64,000 nt of DNA from Leucobacter tenebrionis (GTDB taxonomy: Bacteria > Actinomycetota > Actinomycetes > Actinomycetales > Microbacteriaceae): contig NZ_CP082322.1 of NCBI RefSeq assembly GCF_019884725.1, positions 2,294,001 through 2,358,000 on the forward strand, given 5' to 3'. The position numbers and the translations under genes were made by a program. Shown here one piece after another: positions 25,945 to 35,580 of the stretch. The first letter of the stretch is position 1. Every line of letters begins with the position of its first letter. The notes beneath the pieces were generated by a model. The model did not search any database, was not told where the DNA came from, and worked only from the letters and a program-made list of their open reading frames with translations.

Positions 25945-26832
25945 TCAGTATCCGAGGCGCGCCCGCAGGTCGTTGAGGCGCTGAGACGAGCGCAGGGCCT
26001 TGTCGGGCCCGACGGCTGAGACAGCCTGCACGAGCACATCGCCGACGAGGATCCCTGAGAGTCCCTCGGCGGTGAGGCCGGTCGGGGTGTGCGGGGCGAC
26101 GAGCGCCGAGGTGACGCGCGGGGCGAGCTGGTCGAGCAGTTCGTCGGTGACGAGCAGCACGCTCGCGCCGACGAGCTGCGCGTGATCGAGCAGCGCTTCG
26201 ATGTCGCTCGTCACGCGACCCGGCGCGAAGATGACGAGGAGGTCGCGCGCCCCGAGGCTCATCACCTCGTCGGCGAGTTTGAAGCCGTCGGTGGTGAGGC
26301 GGCGCGTCGGCACGCCGATCCTGCGCAGCCGCAGCGCGAGATGCTCGGCGGCGATGCCCGAAGCGCCGAGGCCGTAGCAGTAGACCGTGTCGGCGTGAAC
26401 GATCAGGTTGACGGCGGTCGAGTAGCGCGCGTCATCGTTGGCGCGTCTGCCGAGCTCGATGAGCTCCGAAGCCTCGGCCCAGATCTCCCGCTGGATCTGC
26501 TGCAGATCCTGCCCCACGTGCTCGAGGCGCTGCCGCAGCCTGACATCGGGAGCGACGCTCGAGCTGAACGGGGCGGCGACTTCCTGCTTGAGCTCCGAGA
26601 GACCCGAGTAGCCGAGGGTCTGCAGCGTGCGCACCACGGATGCGTTCGAGGTGCGGCTCTGCGCTCCGAGCTCCGCCGCGCTGGCGTAGAGCAGACGCTC
26701 CGCCGACATGTCTGTCAACACCCGGCAGACCGCCCGCTCCGACTTCGACAGATTCTCCCAGTGCTCGGAGATGCGGGCACGCAGGGCGGCGAGGGCGCCA
26801 TTTTCTGTATCGCTTGTTACAAACGGTTCCAT
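25945..26832 (-). CDS. MurR/RpiR-family transcriptional regulator
   Basis: 295 residues from the ATG at 26832 (MEPFVTSDT). The N-terminal RpiR helix-turn-helix includes ENLSKSERAVCRVLTDM, ASAAELGAQSRTSNASVVR and LGYSGLSELKQEV; a SIS domain follows from about 120 (NLIVHADTVYCYGLGASGIA, then LIVFAPGRV). SIS domains bind phosphosugars or related ligands. In-frame ATGs at 26886-26913 are possible but lie in the likely promoter region. It is divergent from the second C45 gene and the peptide-type transporter, which it probably controls. Its 3' end faces the first C45 gene. Confidence 0.9.
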   Translation of the reverse strand: MEPFVTSDTENGALAALRARISEHWENLSKSERAVCRVLTDMSAERLLYASAAELGAQSRTSNASVVRTLQTLGYSGLSELKQEVAAPFSSSVAPDVRLRQRLEHVGQDLQQIQREIWAEASELIELGRRANDDARYSTAVNLIVHADTVYCYGLGASGIAAEHLALRLRRIGVPTRRLTTDGFKLADEVMSLGARDLLVIFAPGRVTSDIEALLDHAQLVGASVLLVTDELLDQLAPRVTSALVAPHTPTGLTAEGLSGILVGDVLVQAVSAVGPDKALRSSQRLNDLRARLGY

Positions 26833-26972
26833 TGATGTATCATCTCGTACTAAGGGGCGGGGATCCGTAACGGATGTTCCACTCATCATTCTCCGCCGGC
26901 CGGAGAATCGCAAGCCGGATCACGGCACCGTCGTGACAAGGCGGCGCAGGCAACCAGGACAGGGAGGTCTCC

Positions 26973-28151
26973 ATGGGGGATGCAGGAAGCATCCGCGTGC
27001 TCGAGGTCAGCGGACCACCGCGCGAGCGCGGTCGCCAGTACGGCGAAGGAGCCGGCGACCTCATCGCGCTCGCCATCGACTACTACTCCGAGGCGCTCAC
27101 CGCTCAGACCGGTCTGAGTTGGCGCGAGATCACCGACTCGGTCGCGCAGTGGTTGCCGATCTCGGAGCAGCTCGCGCCCCACCTCGTCAAGGAGATGCGC
27201 GGTATCGCCGAGGGATCGGGCGCTTCGTTCGCCGAGATCCTCACCCTCAATGTGCGCGGCGAGTTCGTCTACAACCACCAGGCGGCGAGCCCCGCCACCG
27301 TCCCGCCGCCCGCCGAGGAGCAGGAGGAGGAGCGCGACGCGGTCGACGGCTGCACCTCGTTCTTCCTCACCGGCGCGGCGAGCGGCACCGGGCACACGCT
27401 CGTGGGGCAGAACTGGGATTGGCGCACGCTCACCGCCGACACGACCCTGGTGCTGCGCGTGGTGCAGGATCCGCTGCCCACGGTCATCATGCAGCTCGAG
27501 GCCGGGCAGGTCGGCCGGCACGGGGCGAACTCCGCGGGCATCGCCCTCAACGCCAACGGCCTGGGTGGCAGCTTCGGCAACGAGATCGGTCTGCCTCAAA
27601 CGCTGATCCGCAGACTCGTGCTCGACCACGGCGACCTGGCCTCGGCCCTGAAGACCCTCGTCAAGACCCGACCGCACATCGCGAGCAACGCGCTGCTCGC
27701 GCATCGCAGCGGGTTCGGCATCGACCTCGAGACGACCCCGCAGGGCGTCGACTGGATCTATCCCGACGAACAGGGGATGATCGCTCACACGAATCACTTC
27801 CAGGCCTCCGTTCCGCCCCAGCTCGCCGGCCGCTACCGGCCGGTGTCGGCCGACTCGCTCCTGCGACTGCCGCGAGTACGCGCGGGGCTCGCCCGCGTGG
27901 CCGAGGCGCGCGACGAGGCCCAGAGCTTCCGACTGGTGCGGGCCGCGATGTCAGACCACCTCGGGCACCCCGAGGGCGTCTGCACCCATCCCAATCCCGG
28001 CTCGCCGCGCCTGAAGCGGTGGTCGACGCTGCTGTCGAGCTGCGTCGACCTCACGAGCGGCGAGTACCGCATCGCACCCGGCTTCCCCTGCGAGACCGAG
28101 TACGAGGTGCTGCCCTGGAATCTGTACGACGGGCCCGGGTCGCCCGAATGA
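26973..28151 (+). CDS. C45-family peptidase / Ntn-hydrolase (second copy)
   Basis: 392 residues, paralogous to the gene at 24618. The nucleophile site is DGCTSF (C127), followed by LVGQNWDWRT, HGANSAGIALNANGLGG, IDLETTPQG and AHTNHF. It differs in a 20-residue Pro/Glu-rich insertion just before the cleavage site (PPPAEEQEEERDAV). A GGGAGG ribosome site lies 8 bp upstream. It should autocleave to expose Cys127 and hydrolyse an amide bond. It is the first gene of an operon with a peptide-type ABC transporter, so the substrate is probably imported as an acylated amine or small peptide. Confidence 0.88.
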   Translation: MGDAGSIRVLEVSGPPRERGRQYGEGAGDLIALAIDYYSEALTAQTGLSWREITDSVAQWLPISEQLAPHLVKEMRGIAEGSGASFAEILTLNVRGEFVYNHQAASPATVPPPAEEQEEERDAVDGCTSFFLTGAASGTGHTLVGQNWDWRTLTADTTLVLRVVQDPLPTVIMQLEAGQVGRHGANSAGIALNANGLGGSFGNEIGLPQTLIRRLVLDHGDLASALKTLVKTRPHIASNALLAHRSGFGIDLETTPQGVDWIYPDEQGMIAHTNHFQASVPPQLAGRYRPVSADSLLRLPRVRAGLARVAEARDEAQSFRLVRAAMSDHLGHPEGVCTHPNPGSPRLKRWSTLLSSCVDLTSGEYRIAPGFPCETEYEVLPWNLYDGPGSPE

Positions 28152-28203
28152 GATGAACGAACAACGACGTTTGAACACCCACGCTGACAAGGAGGCGTTT
28201 TCA

Positions 28204-29853
28204 ATGAAGAAGCAATCCCGCGGTGCTCGCATCGCACTGGGCGCGGCGGCCGTCGCCGCGCTCGCGCTCACCGGCTGTTCGAACGCGGGAGAGGGCGGAT
28301 CGGGCGGAGACGCCGTCGAGCTCGATGCACCCTTCGCCGCGCAGACCCCCGCAGCGGCCGGTCCCGTCGAATCGGTGACCTGGATGCTCGGTTCGGAGCC
28401 CACGACGATGGACGCCGACATCGATGCGACCACCGCCGATGACACCGTGCTGGCCAACACCTGCGATCGCCTGATGCAGGTGCAACCCGACCTCACGCTG
28501 GGCCAGGGCATCGCCTCGGACGCCGAGTGGATCGACGATACCCACGTGGTCTTCACCATCAGGCAGGACGCCGTCTTCCACGACGGCAGCCCGGTCACCA
28601 CGGCCGATGTGCTCTGGAGCATGCAGCGTCACGCGGCCGAGGGCGCCGCGGAGTCCGATGAGTACCAGAACGTCGTCTCCATCGAGCAGACGGGCGACGA
28701 TCAGATCACCGTCACCACCACCCAGCCCGACGCGATCTTCCTGCAGGCGATGGCGGGCGATGGAGGCATCGTCTGGAACCCGCGGGTGATCGAGGCCGAG
28801 GGCGACGGCTTCGGCGGGCCGGGATCCGCCTCGGCCTGCAGCGGTCCGTACCAGATCGAGTCGTGGGAGCCCGGATCGCAGCTCACGATCGCCAAGTTCG
28901 AGGACTATTGGAACCCCGATGTCGACGCGCTCGCCGAGCGAGTGGTGTTCCGCTGGGCCGAGGAGTCGGCGATCGCGAACAGCCTGACCGCGGGCGAGGC
29001 CCAGGGCGCGTACCTCGAGAACGCGGGTGCGGCGGTGGCCTTCAGCGGCAGCGCCGACGTCTCGGTGTTCCAGGGCCCCTCGACGAACGCCTGGGTGCTC
29101 GAGGCGACCGACCGCGGGGCGCTCACCGACGTGCGTCTGCGCAAGGCGCTGTCGCTCGCGCTCGATCGCGAGGGCATCGCCGGAGCCGCGTTCAGCGGCC
29201 TCGCCGAGCCGTGGAAGGCCCCGGTCGGATCCGGCGCCTGGGGGTACGAGGTCGATGCCTTCGAGCAGGCCTTCGACGAGCTCGAGGGCGCGCCGGCCAA
29301 GCCGTCCGAGGACGATCTCGCCGAGGCGAAGGCGCTCGTCGAGGAGGCGGGGAAGCCGGGCGAGAACCTCGTCGTCGCCTCCAACGGTTCCTCCACGCAC
29401 AATGTGATCGCGAACGCCCTCGTAGCCGCCGCCAAATCGATCGGTCTCGAAGCCGAGATCCTCGTGGTGCCGCAGGCGCAGTACGGCGACTTCTACTCCG
29501 ACGCCGAACTGCGCGGCAAGGCCGACCTGTGGCCCGACGAGTACTACATCTCGAAGAACGACCCGCTCGGCTTCTACAAGAACGGCAAGTCCGATGCGAG
29601 CGTCAACTTCGGCATCCTGGCAGACCCCGAGTACGACGCCCTCGTCGAGCAGGGGTACGCCGCTACGGACGACGCCGAGCGCGCCGAGATCACGATCGAA
29701 CTGCAGCGCCGCTGGGTCGAGAACGCCGTCTGGATCCCCGTGGTCGCAACACCCTCGACGCTCGTGATGTCGAACGAGGTCACCGGGGTGCCCTCCTCCG
29801 CCGCCTACATCTACTACCCGTGGGCGGCCGATCTGGGCAGCGCGAAGGGCTGA
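28204..29853 (+). CDS. Peptide/nickel-type ABC transporter substrate-binding lipoprotein (SBP_bac_5)
   Basis: 549 residues from the ATG at 28204, with an AAGGAGG ribosome site. The signal ends in lipobox LTGCSN, so the protein is a lipid-anchored extracytoplasmic receptor. The family 5 fold is shown by VTWMLGSEPTTMDADI, the VVFTIRQDAVFHDGSPVTTADVLWS segment (in parts) and LADVRLRKALSLA-like ALTDVRLRKALSLALDRE. It supplies ligand to the permeases at 29860-31655. Six bp separate it from the permease gene. The ligand is a peptide-like or other bulky amine compound, inferred from the C45 enzyme in the operon. Confidence 0.93.
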   Translation: MKKQSRGARIALGAAAVAALALTGCSNAGEGGSGGDAVELDAPFAAQTPAAAGPVESVTWMLGSEPTTMDADIDATTADDTVLANTCDRLMQVQPDLTLGQGIASDAEWIDDTHVVFTIRQDAVFHDGSPVTTADVLWSMQRHAAEGAAESDEYQNVVSIEQTGDDQITVTTTQPDAIFLQAMAGDGGIVWNPRVIEAEGDGFGGPGSASACSGPYQIESWEPGSQLTIAKFEDYWNPDVDALAERVVFRWAEESAIANSLTAGEAQGAYLENAGAAVAFSGSADVSVFQGPSTNAWVLEATDRGALTDVRLRKALSLALDREGIAGAAFSGLAEPWKAPVGSGAWGYEVDAFEQAFDELEGAPAKPSEDDLAEAKALVEEAGKPGENLVVASNGSSTHNVIANALVAAAKSIGLEAEILVVPQAQYGDFYSDAELRGKADLWPDEYYISKNDPLGFYKNGKSDASVNFGILADPEYDALVEQGYAATDDAERAEITIELQRRWVENAVWIPVVATPSTLVMSNEVTGVPSSAAYIYYPWAADLGSAKG

Positions 29854-29859
29854 TCCTCC

Positions 29860-30810
29860 ATGTCCAACGCGATCCGCAGGCTCGGCGGCATGCTGCTCAC
29901 GCTCGTCGTCGCATCCTTCATCATCTTCGCGGCGATGTTCGCCGCGCCGGGCGACCCGGTCACCTTCCTCATCGGGAACCCGGAGAACATCACCCCGGAG
30001 CGGGTCGCGAGCGTCCGAGCCCAGTACCACCTGGACGAGCCCATGCTCGCCCAGTACTGGCACTGGGCCTCGGGCGCCCTCACGGGCGACTTCGGGCAGT
30101 CGTTCCAGTACCACCAGCCGGTGAGCGCGATCCTCGCGGCGCGGATCCCGGTCACCCTGTCGCTCGTGGGCTACGCGGCGGTGCTGCTGGCCGTGTTCGG
30201 GATCGGCCTGGGCGTGCTCGCAGCGGTGCGTCGCGGCCACCCGACCGACACGGCGATCGTGGGCGGCACCACGCTCGCCGCGAGCGTTCCCTCCTTCGTG
30301 CTGGGCATCGCCCTGGTGGCGTTGTTCGCCGTGCAACTGCGGTGGTTCCCCGTCGCCGGGGCCGGCAGCGGCGGGCTGGAGCGCCTCCATGCGCTCACGC
30401 TCCCGGCGCTGACCCTCGCGATCACTGCGCTCGCCATCGTCAGCCGGGTGACCCGGCAGTCGATGATCGAGCAGTTCTCATCCGAGCACGTGGAGGCGGC
30501 TCGGGCGACCGGTCTCGCCGAGCGCTTCATCGTGCGGGATCACGTGCTGCGCGGTTCATGGGGACCCATCATCACGATGGTCGCCCTCGTGATCGCGAGC
30601 ATGATCGCCGGCACGGTGGCCGTCGAGACGGTGTTCGGCATCTCGGGTGTCGGCTCGCTGCTCGTCGACGCCATCAACACGCACGACTTCCCGGTGGTGC
30701 AGGCCGTGCTGCTCTTCATGGTCGTCGCATACATGATCGTCACGACGGCGGTGGATCTATTGCTGCCGGTGCTCGATCCCCGTATCAATCGAAGGGCGGT
30801 GTCGGCATGA
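29860..30810 (+). CDS. Peptide-type ABC transporter permease, DppB-like
   Basis: 316 residues, six membrane helices. DppB features: N-terminal RRLGGMLLTLVVASFIIF, the APGDPV motif, an extracytoplasmic loop with ITPERVASVRAQYHLDEP, and the cytoplasmic EAA loop EAARATGLAERFIVRDHVLR. It pairs with the DppC-like subunit, overlapping it by 4 bp (ATGA). Confidence 0.94.
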   Translation: MSNAIRRLGGMLLTLVVASFIIFAAMFAAPGDPVTFLIGNPENITPERVASVRAQYHLDEPMLAQYWHWASGALTGDFGQSFQYHQPVSAILAARIPVTLSLVGYAAVLLAVFGIGLGVLAAVRRGHPTDTAIVGGTTLAASVPSFVLGIALVALFAVQLRWFPVAGAGSGGLERLHALTLPALTLAITALAIVSRVTRQSMIEQFSSEHVEAARATGLAERFIVRDHVLRGSWGPIITMVALVIASMIAGTVAVETVFGISGVGSLLVDAINTHDFPVVQAVLLFMVVAYMIVTTAVDLLLPVLDPRINRRAVSA

Positions 30811-31655
30811 CCGCGCTGATCCCGCCGCGCCTGCGCACCAAGCGCCGCAGCGGCCCGGCACTCGGGTACTGGATCTCGTTGGGATTCCTGGCGCTCGTGG
30901 TGATCGCCGCCGTGTTCGGGCGGCTCATCGCGCCGCACGCGGCCGACGAGGTCGACTTCGCCGCGGTCTGGGGCGGGCCGAGCGGTGCGCACCCGCTGGG
31001 CACCGACCAGCTGGGCCGCGACCTCCTGTCGCGCCTGCTCATCGGGGCGGGGGAGACGCTGATCGGCCCCGTGCTGCTGCTTCTGCTGGCGACCGTGCTG
31101 GGCGTCGCCATCGGCGTGGTCGCGGCATGGCGCGGCGGCTGGGTCGACACGCTGCTGGCGCGCATCACCGACGTGATGTTCGCGTTCCCCGGTCTGCTCT
31201 TCGTGGTGCTGGTGATCGCGGTGTTCGGAAAGGGCCCGGTCACGGCCGTCGTCGCCCTCGCTCTCGCCTACGCCCCCGTCATCGCCAAGTACACGCGCAG
31301 CCTCGCCCTGAGCGAGATGTCGCGGCCCTACATCGACGCGTACCGGGTGCAGGGCATGAGCGGTGCCGCGATCTGTCTCAGGGGTGTGGTGCCGAACCTG
31401 CTGCCGCCGCTCGTCGGATACCTCGTGGTGCTCTTCGGGGAGGCGCTCATGAGTTTGGCGACGCTGAGCTTCCTCGGGTTCGGCGCGCAACCGCCGAGCT
31501 CGGAGTGGGGCCTCATGGTGCAGGAGGGTCAGGCGGGCATCGTGCAGGGGCACTTCCTGCCGACACTGGTGCCCGGAGCCGCGATCGCGCTCGTGGTGAT
31601 TGCCGTGAACATCGTCGGGGTGCGCGTCGCCGACCGGCTGCTTGCGAAGGGATGA
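30807..31655 (+). CDS. Peptide-type ABC transporter permease, DppC-like
   Basis: 282 residues from the ATG at 30807. DppC features: a short cytoplasmic N-terminus, first helix, then HPLGTDQLGRDLLSRLLIG, ITDVMFAFPGLLFVV, the EAA-type loop PYIDAYRVQGMSGAAICLRG, and FLGFGAQPPSSEWGLM. Five to six membrane helices. It forms the channel with the DppB-like partner; 3 bp separate it from the first ATPase gene. Confidence 0.94.
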   Translation: MTALIPPRLRTKRRSGPALGYWISLGFLALVVIAAVFGRLIAPHAADEVDFAAVWGGPSGAHPLGTDQLGRDLLSRLLIGAGETLIGPVLLLLLATVLGVAIGVVAAWRGGWVDTLLARITDVMFAFPGLLFVVLVIAVFGKGPVTAVVALALAYAPVIAKYTRSLALSEMSRPYIDAYRVQGMSGAAICLRGVVPNLLPPLVGYLVVLFGEALMSLATLSFLGFGAQPPSSEWGLMVQEGQAGIVQGHFLPTLVPGAAIALVVIAVNIVGVRVADRLLAKG

Positions 31656-31658
31656 GCC

Positions 31659-32453
31659 ATGCTCCTGGACATCGATGATCTGCATCTGAGCTTCGTCGGA
31701 GGCGACGAACCGGCCCATATCCTGCGGGGGATCGATCTCGCCGTCGCCCCCGGCGAGCTCATCGGGCTCGTGGGCGAGTCGGGATCGGGCAAATCGACCT
31801 CCGTGCGTGCCGCTCTGCGCCTCTACGGCGACGAGGCCGAGATCCGCGGCAGCATCCGCGTCGACGGCACGGAGATGGTGGGAGCCGATCCCGCCGTCTG
31901 CCGCCGGGTGCGCGCGAACTCCGTGGCGCTCGTGCAGCAGGATCCGCGCGCCGCGCTGAATCCGGTGCGCCGCATCGGCGACTCGCTCGCCGAGCGGCTC
32001 GTGCGGGTGCACGGCATCCGGCGCAGCGCCGCCGATGAGAGGATCCTCGCGCTGCTCACCGAGGTGGGGCTCACCCAGCCCGAGCGCCGCATGCGGCAGT
32101 ATCCCCATGAGATGTCGGGCGGCATGCTGCAGCGCGTGGTCATCGCGGCCGCGCTCAGCACCGACCCGAAGCTGATCCTCGCCGATGAGGCGACGAGCGC
32201 GCTCGACGTCACCACGCAGGCCGAGATCATCGCCATCTTCCAGCGTCAGATCCGCGAGCGAGGGCTCGGCATGCTCTTCATCACCCACGACCTGCACCTC
32301 GCAGGAGCGATCTGCGACCGCATCCATGTGCTGCGCCAGGGCGAGATCGTGGAGACCCTGGAGCGTCCGGATCTCTTCGCCGGTGCGGAGCATCCCTACA
32401 CGCGCTCGCTCATCGAGTCGGCGCCGGCACTCGAACGGAGGACGCGATCATGA
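31659..32453 (+). CDS. Peptide-type ABC transporter ATP-binding protein, DppD-like
   Basis: 264 residues. Walker A GESGSGKST, Q-loop LVQQDPRAALNPV, signature MSGGMLQRV, Walker B LILADEATSALD, H-loop FITHDLHLA. It stops at PYTRSLIESAPAL, so it has the OppD/F-type C-terminal helix but lacks the longer extension and cysteine cluster of iron-sulfur DppD proteins. It overlaps the partner ATPase by 4 bp. The two ATPases are separate genes and should form a heterodimer. Confidence 0.93.
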   Translation: MLLDIDDLHLSFVGGDEPAHILRGIDLAVAPGELIGLVGESGSGKSTSVRAALRLYGDEAEIRGSIRVDGTEMVGADPAVCRRVRANSVALVQQDPRAALNPVRRIGDSLAERLVRVHGIRRSAADERILALLTEVGLTQPERRMRQYPHEMSGGMLQRVVIAAALSTDPKLILADEATSALDVTTQAEIIAIFQRQIRERGLGMLFITHDLHLAGAICDRIHVLRQGEIVETLERPDLFAGAEHPYTRSLIESAPALERRTRS

Positions 32454-33298
32454 GTCTCGTCGAAGTCACCGGACTGCATCGGGTATTCCGCATGGGCAGA
32501 GGCGCCGAGGATGTCACTGCGGTGAACCGTGTCGACTTCTCCATCGAGCCGGGCGAATCGCTGGGGCTCGTGGGGGAGTCGGGATCGGGCAAATCGACGA
32601 TCGCCCGCATCCTCGTCGGCCTCGAGCGCGCCGATGCGGGTGAGGCTCGGATCGACGGCGTCGACTGCCTGCGGCCCCCTCGGGGTCGCAGCGCTCGACT
32701 GGCGAGGGCGCGGGCCGCGCAGATGGTGTTCCAGGATCCCAATAGCACGCTCGACCGCCGCCTCACCGTGGGGGAGACGCTGCAGTGCGCCCAGCTGCTG
32801 CACGGTCTCGCGGCGAACCGGGCCGAGGCGCGCGCGGGCGCCCTGCGGCTGCTCGACCGGGTGCGGCTCACGGAGCGCCATGCCGATGCGAAACCTCACG
32901 AGCTCTCGGGCGGGCAGCGGCAGCGCGTAGCGATCGCGCGGGCGCTCGCCGTCGAACCCAAACTCGTCGTACTCGACGAGGCGGTGTCGGCACTCGACGT
33001 GTCGGTGCAGGCGCAGGTGCTCGACCTGCTCACCGAGATCCAGCGCGAGTCCGGCGTCGGATACCTCTTCGTCAGCCACGATCTCGCCGTGATCCAAGAG
33101 CTGTGCCGGCGCACGCTCGTGCTGTTCCGCGGGGCCGTCGTCGAGCAAGGCGAGACGTCGCAGGTGCTCGAGGCGCCCGCTCATCCCTACACGCGGCTGC
33201 TGGTCGCCTCGACGCCGGGCCCCGGGTGGGATCCCGAGCGGGTGGTGCAGGCGCGCCTGAGCTTCACGCAGCGGATGTCGGTCGTTCCGGAGGGGTGA
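32450..33298 (+). CDS. Peptide-type ABC transporter ATP-binding protein, DppF-like
   Basis: 282 residues. Walker A GESGSGKST, Q-loop MVFQDPNSTLDRRLTV, signature LSGGQRQRV, Walker B LVVLDEAVSALDVSVQAQV, H-loop FVSHDLAVI, C-terminal HPYTRLLVASTP. It ends the transporter operon; 54 bp later an aldo/keto reductase begins, possibly on its own promoter. It completes a five-component importer with the lipoprotein at 28204. Confidence 0.93.
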   Translation: MSLVEVTGLHRVFRMGRGAEDVTAVNRVDFSIEPGESLGLVGESGSGKSTIARILVGLERADAGEARIDGVDCLRPPRGRSARLARARAAQMVFQDPNSTLDRRLTVGETLQCAQLLHGLAANRAEARAGALRLLDRVRLTERHADAKPHELSGGQRQRVAIARALAVEPKLVVLDEAVSALDVSVQAQVLDLLTEIQRESGVGYLFVSHDLAVIQELCRRTLVLFRGAVVEQGETSQVLEAPAHPYTRLLVASTPGPGWDPERVVQARLSFTQRMSVVPEG

Positions 33299-33352
33299 CA
33301 CTACTGGCCCCGAACCTGTCAGATGGGGCCGAGCGCGCGGTAGCGTGGCGCC

Positions 33353-34285
33353 ATGAGAACATTCACGATGCAGGGAACCGAGCTGACAGTGTCCGAGGTC
33401 ATACTCGGACTCATGCGGATCCAGCACAAGACCGATGACGAGGTGCGCGCGCTCGTGAGCGCCGCGCGCGACGCGGGCATCAACTTCCTCGATCACGCCG
33501 ACATCTACGGCGACGGCGTGCACGGCTGCGAGCGCCGCTTCGCCGAGGCGCTCCGGCTGGCGCCCTCGGAGCGCGAGCGTTGGATCATTCAGTCGAAGAC
33601 CGGGATCGTGAAGCAGGGTCCCTACTTCGACTTCTCGTACGAGCACATCATCGAGTCGGTGGACGGTTCGCTCGCCGCCCTCGGCACCGACTACCTCGAC
33701 ATCCTGCTGCTGCACCGTCCCGACGCCCTCGTCGAGCCGGAGGAGGTCGCGCGAGCGTTCGACGAGCTCGAAGCGTCCGGCAAGGTGCGCGCGTTCGGCG
33801 TCTCGAACCACACGCCCCGCCAGATCGATCTGCTGCGGCGGTACGTGCGCCAGCCGCTCGTCGCGAACCAGCTGCAGCTCTCGATCACCCACGCGCCGAT
33901 GATCGCGCAGGGCCTCGCGGCGAACATGCAGGGGCTCGAGCAGTCCGTGACGCGCGACGACGGCATACTCGACTACTGCCGCCTGCACGACATCACGGTG
34001 CAGGCCTGGTCGCCGTTCCAGGCGGGCTTCTTCGACGGACCCTTCCTCGGTTCCGAGCGCTTCCCTGATCTGAACGCCGTGATCGACCGCCTCGCCGTGC
34101 AGTACGACGTGCCTCCGGAGGCGATCGCGGTCGCGTGGATCACGCGCCACCCCGCGCGTATGCAGGTCGTTCTCGGCACGACTTCGGTCGAGCGGGTCAC
34201 CGCCGCGGCTCAGGGATCCGAGGTGCGGCTGACCCGCGCGGAGTGGTACGAGCTCGTCCGCGCGGCGGGCTACCTCGTGCCGTAG
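33353..34285 (+). CDS. Aldo/keto reductase, YdhF-like
   Basis: 310-residue TIM-barrel NADPH oxidoreductase. The AKR tetrad is visible: D47 (FLDHAD), Y52 (DIYGDG), K82 (QSKTGI) and H121 (LLLHRPD). GVSNHTPRQ and VVLGTTSVERV mark the cofactor site. Sequence landmarks (GCERRFAEAL, QLQLSITHAP, QAWSPFQAGFF) resemble the E. coli YdhF group, which has no settled substrate. The ATG at 33353 was chosen at the start of the first conserved strand. It reduces an aldehyde or ketone in the cytosol; there is no operon partner. Confidence 0.9.
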   Translation: MRTFTMQGTELTVSEVILGLMRIQHKTDDEVRALVSAARDAGINFLDHADIYGDGVHGCERRFAEALRLAPSERERWIIQSKTGIVKQGPYFDFSYEHIIESVDGSLAALGTDYLDILLLHRPDALVEPEEVARAFDELEASGKVRAFGVSNHTPRQIDLLRRYVRQPLVANQLQLSITHAPMIAQGLAANMQGLEQSVTRDDGILDYCRLHDITVQAWSPFQAGFFDGPFLGSERFPDLNAVIDRLAVQYDVPPEAIAVAWITRHPARMQVVLGTTSVERVTAAAQGSEVRLTRAEWYELVRAAGYLVP

Positions 34286-34293
34286 ACGGGGCG

Positions 34294-34350
34294 ATCGGGG
34301 TCGATTTCTGCCGTGTCGCGCCGCGCGACACGGCAGAAATCGACCCCGAT
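34294..34350. repeat. Perfect 27-bp inverted repeat (GGGGTC...GTGTC family)
   Basis: Arms 34294-34320 and 34324-34350 are exact complements, with only a 3-nt loop (CCG). The left arm starts ATCGGGGTCGATTTC and ends CGTGTCGCG. It starts 8 bp after the aldo/keto reductase stop and ends 42 bp before the stop of the converging ROK gene. Relative to the copies at 25846 and 43899 the inner stem differs, with matching changes in both arms. Confidence 0.87.
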
Positions 34351-34392
34351 TCGCGGCGGGCGCCGCGCAGCGCGACCGCACCAGCGTCGCGC

Positions 34393-35580
34393 TCAGCCGC
34401 CGAGCGCGGCCGCGATCCGCTCCGGCGACAGGGCCGCGTCGATCGCGAGCTGCGCGGCGCCGTAGATCGCGGCGTTGCCGGCGGCGCGGGAGGGCGCGAT
34501 CGTGAGGTGCTCGGTGGAGAGCGGGATCGAGCGCGCGTAGACGACCTCGCGCACGCCCGCCACGAGATGCTCGGCGGCCTGCGCCATCGTGCCGCCGATC
34601 ACGATGGTCGACGGGTTCATGAGGCTGACGCAGGCGGTCAGCACCTCTCCGATGTCGCGCCCGGCCTGGCGGATCGCTTGTATCGCGGCCACGTCGCCGC
34701 TCTTCGCGAGCGCGACGACGTCGCTCGGGCGCTGCAGCCGCGCTCTCGGGGTGCTCAACGCGTGGGCGAGGGCGCGGCCCGAGGCGACGGCCTCGAGGCA
34801 GCCGCGGTTGCCGCACGGGCAGGGGGCGTCGGCGGCGCGCGCGAGCGCGACGTGGCCGATATCGCCGGCGGCCCCGTTCGCGCCGCGGCGCAGGGATCCG
34901 CCGGAGATCACGCCGGCCCCGATGCCGCTCGCGACCTTCACGAAGATGAGGTCGGTGATGCCCGGCCACGAGGTGCTGAGCTCACCCAGCGCCATGATGT
35001 TGACGTCGTTGTCGACGAGCACGGGTGCGTCGATCTCGGCGCGGATCGCGGAGGGGATGTCGAAGCGGTCCCATCCCGGCATGATGGGCGGGTTGATAGG
35101 CCGCCCGGTCGAGAACTCGACAGGACCGGGCACCCCGATCCCGACGCCGGCGATCTGGCCAGGGGCGTAGCCGAGGCCGGGCAGCAGCTCGCGCGCGGAG
35201 CGCAGGATCCAATCGATCGCCGTCTCGGGGCCCTCGGCGATGTCCCTCGGGGACGACACCTCGGCGAGCAGCGCGCCGTCGAGGTCCGTCACGGCGACGC
35301 GCGCGTGGAGCGCGCCGAGGTCGGCGGCGAGCACCACCCGGGCCCGCGGGTTGAACGCGATCTGCGACGAGGGGCGGCCGCCGGTGGAGGCCGCGTCCTC
35401 CACCGGCGCGATGAGCCCGAGGTCGAGCAGCTGGTCGATGCGCTGGGTGATGGTGGGCCGCGAGAGGCCGGTGATCTGGGCGAGCTTCGCGCGGGTGCGC
35501 GGCGTGCCGTCCCGCAGCAGCTGCAGCAGCCCACCGGCCGTCGAGATGACGGGGCTGTGCAGGGGGGACGGAAGGCTCAC
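34393..35580 (-). CDS. ROK-family transcriptional regulator
   Basis: 395 residues. The N-terminal winged helix is MarR-like ([20 protein letters not shown], about 28-50); the ROK sugar-kinase fold follows, with [30 protein letters not shown], the [11 protein letters not shown] motif and the ROK zinc site [10 protein letters not shown]. The kinase Asp in DND is retained, so sugar phosphorylation is not excluded. Start is GTG 35580 with weak ribosome complementarity. It is divergent from the Gfo/Idh/MocA and RbsA-type sugar operon (95 bp apart), which it probably represses until the sugar binds. Confidence 0.9.
   Translation of the reverse strand: MSLPSPLHSPVISTAGGLLQLLRDGTPRTRAKLAQITGLSRPTITQRIDQLLDLGLIAPVEDAASTGGRPSSQIAFNPRARVVLAADLGALHARVAVTDLDGALLAEVSSPRDIAEGPETAIDWILRSARELLPGLGYAPGQIAGVGIGVPGPVEFSTGRPINPPIMPGWDRFDIPSAIRAEIDAPVLVDNDVNIMALGELSTSWPGITDLIFVKVASGIGAGVISGGSLRRGANGAAGDIGHVALARAADAPCPCGNRGCLEAVASGRALAHALSTPRARLQRPSDVVALAKSGDVAAIQAIRQAGRDIGEVLTACVSLMNPSTIVIGGTMAQAAEHLVAGVREVVYARSIPLSTEHLTIAPSRAAGNAAIYGAAQLAIDAALSPERIAAALGG

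Noticed and set aside
28863-30806. Long plus-strand open frame leading into the DppC-like gene
   Set aside because: It overlaps the binding-protein and DppB genes in another frame, is Arg/Gly-rich, and the true DppC start at 30807 has an ATGA overlap.
34393-35580. Plain sugar kinase (glucokinase) call for the ROK protein
   Set aside because: An N-terminal winged helix and the divergent arrangement fit a regulator; kinase activity remains possible because DND is retained.
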